Under the pieces are notes generated by a model. The model did no database searches. It was given only the letters and a program-made list of their open reading frames with translations, and was not told the DNA's origin. Position numbers and translations under genes: made by a program. From Blastomussa wellsi (Eukaryota > Cnidaria > Anthozoa > Scleractinia > Plerogyridae): a DNA stretch of 64,000 bases. Location of the stretch: positions 13,178,612 through 13,242,611 of the forward strand of contig OX393563.1 in assembly GCA_947652115.1 (NCBI GenBank), written 5' to 3'. Every line of letters begins with the position of its first letter. The stretch's first letter is position 1. Shown in pieces: positions 58,901-64,000 of the stretch.

Positions 58901-61900
58901 CGGTGCAAATCTACAAAGAAACCGATGGCAAAAACAAGAAGGAAAAAAGAAAGCCTGTCGGTGAGAAATTTCAGTTCGTCGCCTCTACATAAAGTTCACA
59001 TTCTTTAACTTTTTACTATTTAACAATTAGATTATGAGCTCGAGATTTTTATCACGTGATTGTTGACGAGGGCGCAGCCCGAGTCAACTATCGCGTATAG
59101 AAATCGAGAGCGAATAATCTAATTGTTTAGAATAAATATACTAGTCGTGGCGACTTTTGTCTTTTCTGGAACAGACAGTCTCGACCAGTAAACTGTCAAA
59201 ATCTTCTTCACGGACATTTCGAAAACGTGAAGAAGCGGCCGCCATTTTGTTGACAACCGCACTGCTACGCTACTCGCTATCTATCAGAGAATAGATAGTG
59301 GGTAGCGCAGCCAATCAGAGAACGGCATTCGTGATAGGACGCTAGTAGATTCATACTAATAGATATGATTTCAATACTTACATGCTATCAATATTAGCTC
59401 AAACGTTTTACACATTGTATTAGAAAAAACTTACTTTCGTAGTTCAGATGCCGAAATGGAATGCAGTGACGCCCTTCGGCTCAGACTAGATCGAAACTAC
59501 TGTATTTGTCAGTCAGCTTTAAATAAATATGCCTAGAACTCCTTCTTTTGGTCGGTTTTTATGATGGCGGTGTAAGAACAAGGTCTTATGAAAAATTCAC
59601 CTGCAGTGGTTCTAAAGAATAACTGGTGTTGTTATATTTCTTGGTATTTTTTATGCGTTAACTTATTGTTTCTCCCGCCATGTCGTTGTTATTTGCCCTA
59701 GGTTCTGTGGATGTGTCAGTCGATTCATTGGATATAGGTGTTGAGGTGGAGAAATGGTACCCTGTTACCATGGAAAGTAACAAAACAAATGGTGGAGAAT
59801 CTTCGAGCGTTAGACTCAGATTTAAATATCAGGTACATTGGTCTCCATTATTTTGACTCCTCATTGACAAGTAGTTAGTTGATTTATTTGTTAGGGCTGC
59901 TATGTTTTCTCTTCAGCTGCATTGCAATAGACGTTATATAATATCTGACTTTGAGTTATCTCCACGCAGAAAGTCTCCATTCTCCCAGTCAAGTGTTATA
60001 ATGAACTATCAGAGGTAGGCTTATCTTTGTTCGTATTTTCTCAGAGTGTATGTATGACAGTGACACCCGATTAACGCCTCCTTCTACGAAACAAGCGGTT
60101 GTTATCGCCAAAACGATGCGATTGAGTGATTTTCATTTCAGTGTCGAAAGTGATTCTGCGTTTCCTTCAGTTTTGCATTTCTTCGCTTCGCTTAAGAATC
60201 TCGCGCCAATTTCTCAACCAATCAGAAGAAAACCAAAACCAATCGTGACTTTTCCCGCGTTTTGCGCCGGCTACATGAATTTACTTCGAGTTTTAATTGG
60301 TTCATTGGATTGTTTGGTTCAGTTTGGTTTTGACACGCAATCGAAAATCACTCTATCCGTAAAACCAAGTCAAGCAATTAACTCATCTCACATTGGGACT
60401 GTTGTTGGTCCCGGGAGAGGTGGCGGCGCTGAGACAGTCCAACCACTAATGATAATTCCCCCTTCCTTAAACCAACACTGATCTTTCACCTTCACATTAA
60501 TCGCAATCTCTAATTTTTCAGTATTTAAACCGTAACTACATGACAGTTTGTAAAGCCTTGGAACCGGTAGTCAGCGTCAAGCAAAAGGTAACTAACCTGA
60601 GTAACAAGAGCAATTTTCACTTTGGTTTTGTGTTACTGGTAAAAAAAAACCGCGGAACTTGCTCAAGGAGTAAAACCACAACGTATTATGACTCGCTCGC
60701 ATACGTTTCCCCGTGCTTCACGAGTCTTAATTGCTTCATTGGATTGCCGGTCAGTGTGTCCTTTGTCATTGGCCATAGCGGCTGCTTTTGAAATAAATGA
60801 AATGAGCCTCGCAGTTTGAAAGAAATTTTAAGACATTGCATCTTTTGAGCCTATAAAAAAATTTCAAGGCGACAACGGGAATCGCACCCATGGCCTTCTC
60901 GATACCGGAGCGACGGTCTACCATCTGAGCTTGAAACCTAGCCTACGAATGCAACCGTCTTTCTTTGCTCACGACTGGCCTGGAGGGAGAGAAGAAAGGC
61001 AGCTGCATTCGCAGACTAAATGAAGCCTTCATTTGTTCTTAGCAGGTCAATTGTAGATCGAAGTTCTAACATCGCGGCGTAAATGGAGTGTATGGCGTAA
61101 TGAATATCCGAAACATTATATATCAACTGCGTGCTGCAGTTCACATATACTTTGTTTCATCTATTCATTACGTCAGAGGTTGCTTTTGTTTTGCTTTTAC
61201 AACACCAAATCATGGCATTCATTGCTTCCATTCTGTTTGTGAACGCAGGACGAGATCTCAAAAGTGCTTTTAAGAATACTGCAAGCCAGCGGGAAAGCTA
61301 CAGAATTCCTTGCAAGTATCGTCATGGAAGAAGTCAAGAACTTAGGTAAAACTTGTTTATCTTACCTAATGTATAGTTGCCAGTTGTAATTAGAAGTGTT
61401 CTTTCTTTCTTTTCTAATGTGAATATTCCAAATCATTTCAACAGAGGACGAGAACCTTGTATTTCGTGGAAATTCGTTTGCGACAAAAGCCATGGATTCC
61501 TACATGAAGATGATTGGTGAATCAGTGAGTTCTTCCTTTATCCTTCGATATGTATTCACCGTTAATAATGCTGCCCATGTACACAGAGTGAAGCGTTTTG
61601 GATTAAACTGAATTAGTCAGTCATTTTTAGCCTTCCTGGGTAGTGCAGCTCTTGGGCTGGCGTGCTAATCAATGTACTCTGACATAGAGAGTGCTTATCG
61701 CATGAGGAGTTTACGTAGTGTAAGCAAAATGTAGACAGCATTGTGTGACAGTGACCAGGAGTGGGCCAGTCACATATCATTGCTGTTATAACCGTGACGG
61801 TCTTAAAAACTGTCACACTTCTCAGTTAAGCATCTCTGCTTTTCTACTGGGGTCATACCTAATAGAAATGTTCTTCATTTTAGTATTTACAGGAAACGCT

Positions 61901-63619
61901 GGGCGAGTTTGTCCAGTCTGTGTATGAGTTCGAGGATGACTGCGAGGTAAGATAATTTCTTGAATAAGTGGGGAATAGAATTCTGATCTATCACTGAACC
62001 TCTCACTGATAATCAAGATTCTCGACACACTGGCAAACACAGGCTCGACTACCAACTACTATTTTGGGAACGAACCCGTTTTCCTTGGAAAATGCCGGTC
62101 ACAATGATGCGTTCTCTCACATAGCATCACGAGTCAGAACTATTTCGAGAATGTTAGAAATACAATTATGGATAAGTCTAAGGTTTTATATTTGCAACAT
62201 TTGTGAAGCGAACATGACATTTTCTCGCAGGTCGATCCATCTAAGAAAACAAGCGGCAACATTGAATCCAATAAGGAGAACCTAAAAACGTTTGTGGAGA
62301 AAGCCTGGAGTCAGATCACGTGCTCAGCATGTTTGTTCCCGAGGTAAGTGTGTGACATGCACGTGACCTATCTACAAGAGTTATCATTTTAGCCATTTAT
62401 AATTCACGTTTGGTTTGGGTTTGCATAATTACGTTTACCCGCGCTTCTTGCCAACTGCGTCTATTTGCTTTGCGTTTTGACTACCCGTGACTGACTCACT
62501 GGATTGTTGTGTCATTTATGATTGGCCAGACTGGTTACTTTGGTTTTGTTTTTGCGACACTCATTTGAAAAAAACTGCTCGTAAGAAAGAGTAACCAGCA
62601 CCATTGCGAAAGTTTGAGCTACACAAACCACTAAGATTCCCTGTTATTCTAAGAGCACTGAAACGCTCCACATTTCTAATGAGAAACAAGCTCGATTTTG
62701 AAGGCACAGTTGAAGATAACACAGGTTTACTGCAATTGTACCCTTTTCCAATGTTTTACCCATTGTATCCTTTAGCAATGAACCGATCAAAAGAGATTTA
62801 AAAGAGAATGATCCTCCAGGCACTTGGAATTTGATATCGATAAGTCAATAAATAAAAAAACATAACATTCCAAAAAAAAAGTTTAACCACATGTATATCT
62901 GCATCTTTTTCTCAGCGATCTTCGAATAACATTCCATGAATTCCGTCTATGGTGCGAGGGAAGAAGTGAAGATTTGAGTACCAAGTTAATAAGGTTAGTA
63001 TTAACACTTGGATAGTAACATTTCTATTAAGTTAGAAAGGTAAAGCAATCAGTGCCAGTTTTGGCAAATCTTCATTGAAGCATTCGAGGAGTTTCCGACT
63101 TATTTTATCCAATAAAAACGTTTTTTATACAATCGACAACTAGAACGAGAGCTCAGTCGCGAATACAGCGAAAATAATTACGCGAGCAAATACGTCATGT
63201 TGCTTAGCAACTACAGGCATCGAACACCGTGGGCTCAATCCCGTCTCAGAGGCGGGATTCCGTCATCAATGGGCACGTGTCCCCCTACTGGAAACGTAAG
63301 AGCAATTTTAAAGAACTGATAAGATCTTCCCAATCTTTCATTGCAGTGGATCTATCTTCCTGCGATTTTTGTGCCCTGCTATTCTATCTCCAAGTTTGTT
63401 TCACTTAGTACAAGGTAAACTAAATTTATTCCATTCTCGAAAGTTTGAAATAATTTCCTAAAAGTTGTTGCTATGATTTCAGAAGCTTCTACCTTAGACT
63501 GCAACATTTAATTATTTTTTCGATGTTGTTGATCATGCTACAGAATATCCAGACGAACGAACCTCAAGAGCTTTAACACTTATTGCCAAGGTAGTGCAGA
63601 ATTTGGCCAACTTCACCAG
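46968..63619 (+). CDS. SYNGAP/DAB2IP/RASAL2-family Ras GTPase-activating protein, 3' end beyond window
   Basis: Stimulates GTP hydrolysis by Ras/Rap-type GTPases at the membrane. Seventeen exons in frame: 46968-47065, 49499-49581, 53060-53141, 55277-55431, 57984-58091, 58568-58666, 58875-58960, 59702-59832, 59970-60014, 60522-60587, 61249-61345, 61445-61524, 61884-61946, 62231-62343, 62916-62993, 63347-63414, 63544-63619. The first two give an Arg/Ser-rich leader ([19 protein letters not shown]). The PH part is in 55277-55431 ([25 protein letters not shown]), and C2 spans 57984-59832 ([45 protein letters not shown]). RasGAP spans 60522-63619, with the arginine finger in [11 protein letters not shown] and the FLR motif in [14 protein letters not shown], so it should be catalytically active. 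The 46968 exon enters in phase 1 and has no ATG, so a first exon lies upstream (possibly 40478-42210). The gene runs past the right edge. Confidence 0.95.
50205..50612. mobile_element. MITE-like element with GGGGGAGTCCCC / GACGAGCA inverted ends
   Basis: GGGGGAGTCCCCCTATTAAAATTACGGGG...TGCTCGTC at the left pairs with GACGAGCACCCCCGTCATTTTTATAGGG at the right over about 40 bases. GGTACC strings recur inside. It lies in a RasGAP intron and has no coding capacity. Confidence 0.7.
51804..51889 (+). CDS. Alternative first coding exon of the RasGAP gene
   Basis: Starts ATG GAC GAC TCA, encodes 28 residues beginning [14 protein letters not shown] and ending SQTVRTIT, and ends at a strong donor CG|GTAAGT in phase 2. 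The next exon, 53060-53141, needs exactly that phase, because the long form enters it as AG|T. The join gives ...[14 protein letters not shown]. No acceptor precedes the ATG in a good place, so this reads as a transcription-start exon. The short form would skip 46968-49581 and replace the Arg/Ser-rich leader with a neutral one. Members of this family are known for N-terminal isoforms from separate promoters; that it happens here is inference. Confidence 0.65.
54530..54600. repeat. Short foldback repeat
   Basis: TTGTCTGATATTTTACC pairs imperfectly with GGCTAAAATCAGACGATA, with GATGAGGCTGTAGGCCGAG between. In an intron of the RasGAP gene. Confidence 0.5.
59020..59130. repeat. Foldback repeat
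   Basis: AACAATTAGATTATGAGCTCGAGATTT pairs with AAATCGAGAGCGAATAATCTAATTGTT around GGCGCAGCCCGAGTC. In the RasGAP intron between 58960 and 59702. Confidence 0.75.
60137..60350. repeat. Dispersed repeat with GTGTC/GACAC ends (copy in RasGAP intron)
   Basis: Shares TTTTGCATT.CTTCGCTTCG, CAACCAATCAGAAG.AAACCAAAACCAATCGTGACT and CGAGTTTT.ATTGG with copy 1 at 12928-13176. A further partial copy follows at 60610-60790. Confidence 0.65.
60864..60942 (-). repeat. tRNA-derived SINE head
   Basis: The minus strand has an A-box-like GCTCAGATGGTAGA and a B-box-like GGGTGCGATTCCC. The CAAGGCGACAACGGGAATCG region pairs poorly as an acceptor stem, so it is SINE-like. In the RasGAP intron between 60587 and 61249. 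Confidence 0.5.
62404..62560. repeat. Dispersed repeat, GACACTC family, diverged copy
   Basis: ATTACGTTTACCCGCGCTTC, GATTGGCCAGACTGGTTACTTTGG and TTTTGCGACACTCATTTGAAA match the right half of copy 1. In the RasGAP intron between 62343 and 62916. Confidence 0.6.
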
Positions 63620-64000
63620 GTAAATATGTAATCATCCTCAAACATGTTGCCTCTCAATAGTCATTTTCTAAAAGCCAAATGAATACTCAGGGCTAGCTCA
63701 AGTTGATTAAATAATAAAAAAACTGGAGGCTTTTCTTGGATTTGAACAAGGAAAGGACGCAGGAAAGCCGTATTTTGATTATCAATTTCTTCCTTGGAAC
63801 AGATGAATGATCGGTATACCCAAGCCTACTTGATTCGCTAGCTCGCAGAGGAATCTCAGTGCCAGAAATCGAACTGTTGACACTGTATGGCAGTCAGACG
63901 AATCGGGATCGAGAGTGATACGACCGTTCCGGCATAACTTTTTGATATAACCGAGGTTCAGGAATTCTCAAGATATCTTTGTGTGTGAAGTTGTGAAAAA
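63620..64000 (+). other. Intron of the RasGAP gene, truncated by the window
   Basis: Follows the AG|GTAAAT donor at 63619. No further coding exon is seen before the edge. Confidence 0.6.

Noticed and set aside
60050..60481. 143-codon plus-strand open frame
   Set aside because: Most of it lies in the dispersed CCAAT-rich repeat, and it ends just before a genuine RasGAP exon in another frame.
1..64000. CRISPR arrays, operons, bacterial ribosome binding sites
   Set aside because: None seen; the spliced genes show this is eukaryotic nuclear DNA.

Overview
This is animal nuclear DNA, AT-rich, with small exons in long introns and a dense load of short inverted-repeat elements, SINE pieces and dead LINEs. 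The secreted EGF/D8C modular gene, the tRNA-headed SINEs and the many foldback repeats suggest an anthozoan cnidarian, most likely a stony coral. That assignment is inference from style and cannot be proven from this window alone.

Layout. (1) 1-6860 holds no host gene: a LINE 3' end (1-899), tRNA-like SINE heads and a foldback element. (2) 6861-15812, minus strand, is a complete secreted protein gene: signal peptide, three copies of a cysteine-rich module, two D8C (uromodulin-type) domains and six EGF domains. I rebuilt it from 14 coding exons that join in frame to 702 residues, with a polyA signal just after the stop. A seventh EGF exon is dead, cut by a retroelement. (3) 16962-17875, plus strand, is a candidate three-exon gene for a 72-residue secreted peptide, divergent from the EGF gene. 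(4) 20403-30141, plus strand, is a complete alpha-tubulin N-acetyltransferase 1 gene (ATAT1/MEC-17), 11 coding exons and 499 residues, with its catalytic Cys and Asp. (5) 30142-40477 has no host gene that I can see; it holds foldback elements, dispersed repeats and a broken CR1/Jockey-like LINE on the minus strand (32757-34207). (6) 40478-42210, plus strand, is a four-exon coding segment I do not recognise. It may be a separate small gene or the 5' part of the next one. (7) 46968 to the right edge, plus strand, is a SYNGAP/DAB2IP/RASAL2-family Ras GTPase-activating protein: split PH, C2 and most of a RasGAP domain in 17 exons, plus an alternative first exon at 51804. The gene runs off the window.

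The genes show no shared pathway. One makes an extracellular modular protein, one modifies microtubules, and one switches off Ras-type GTPases under the membrane. Much of the remaining sequence is mobile DNA, including a Harbinger-like MITE with a TAA target duplication, an inverted-duplicated tRNA SINE with a 17-bp target duplication, a 98-bp hairpin insertion with a 12-bp duplication, hammerhead-like motifs of the Penelope type, and LINE tails ending in several different microsatellites.
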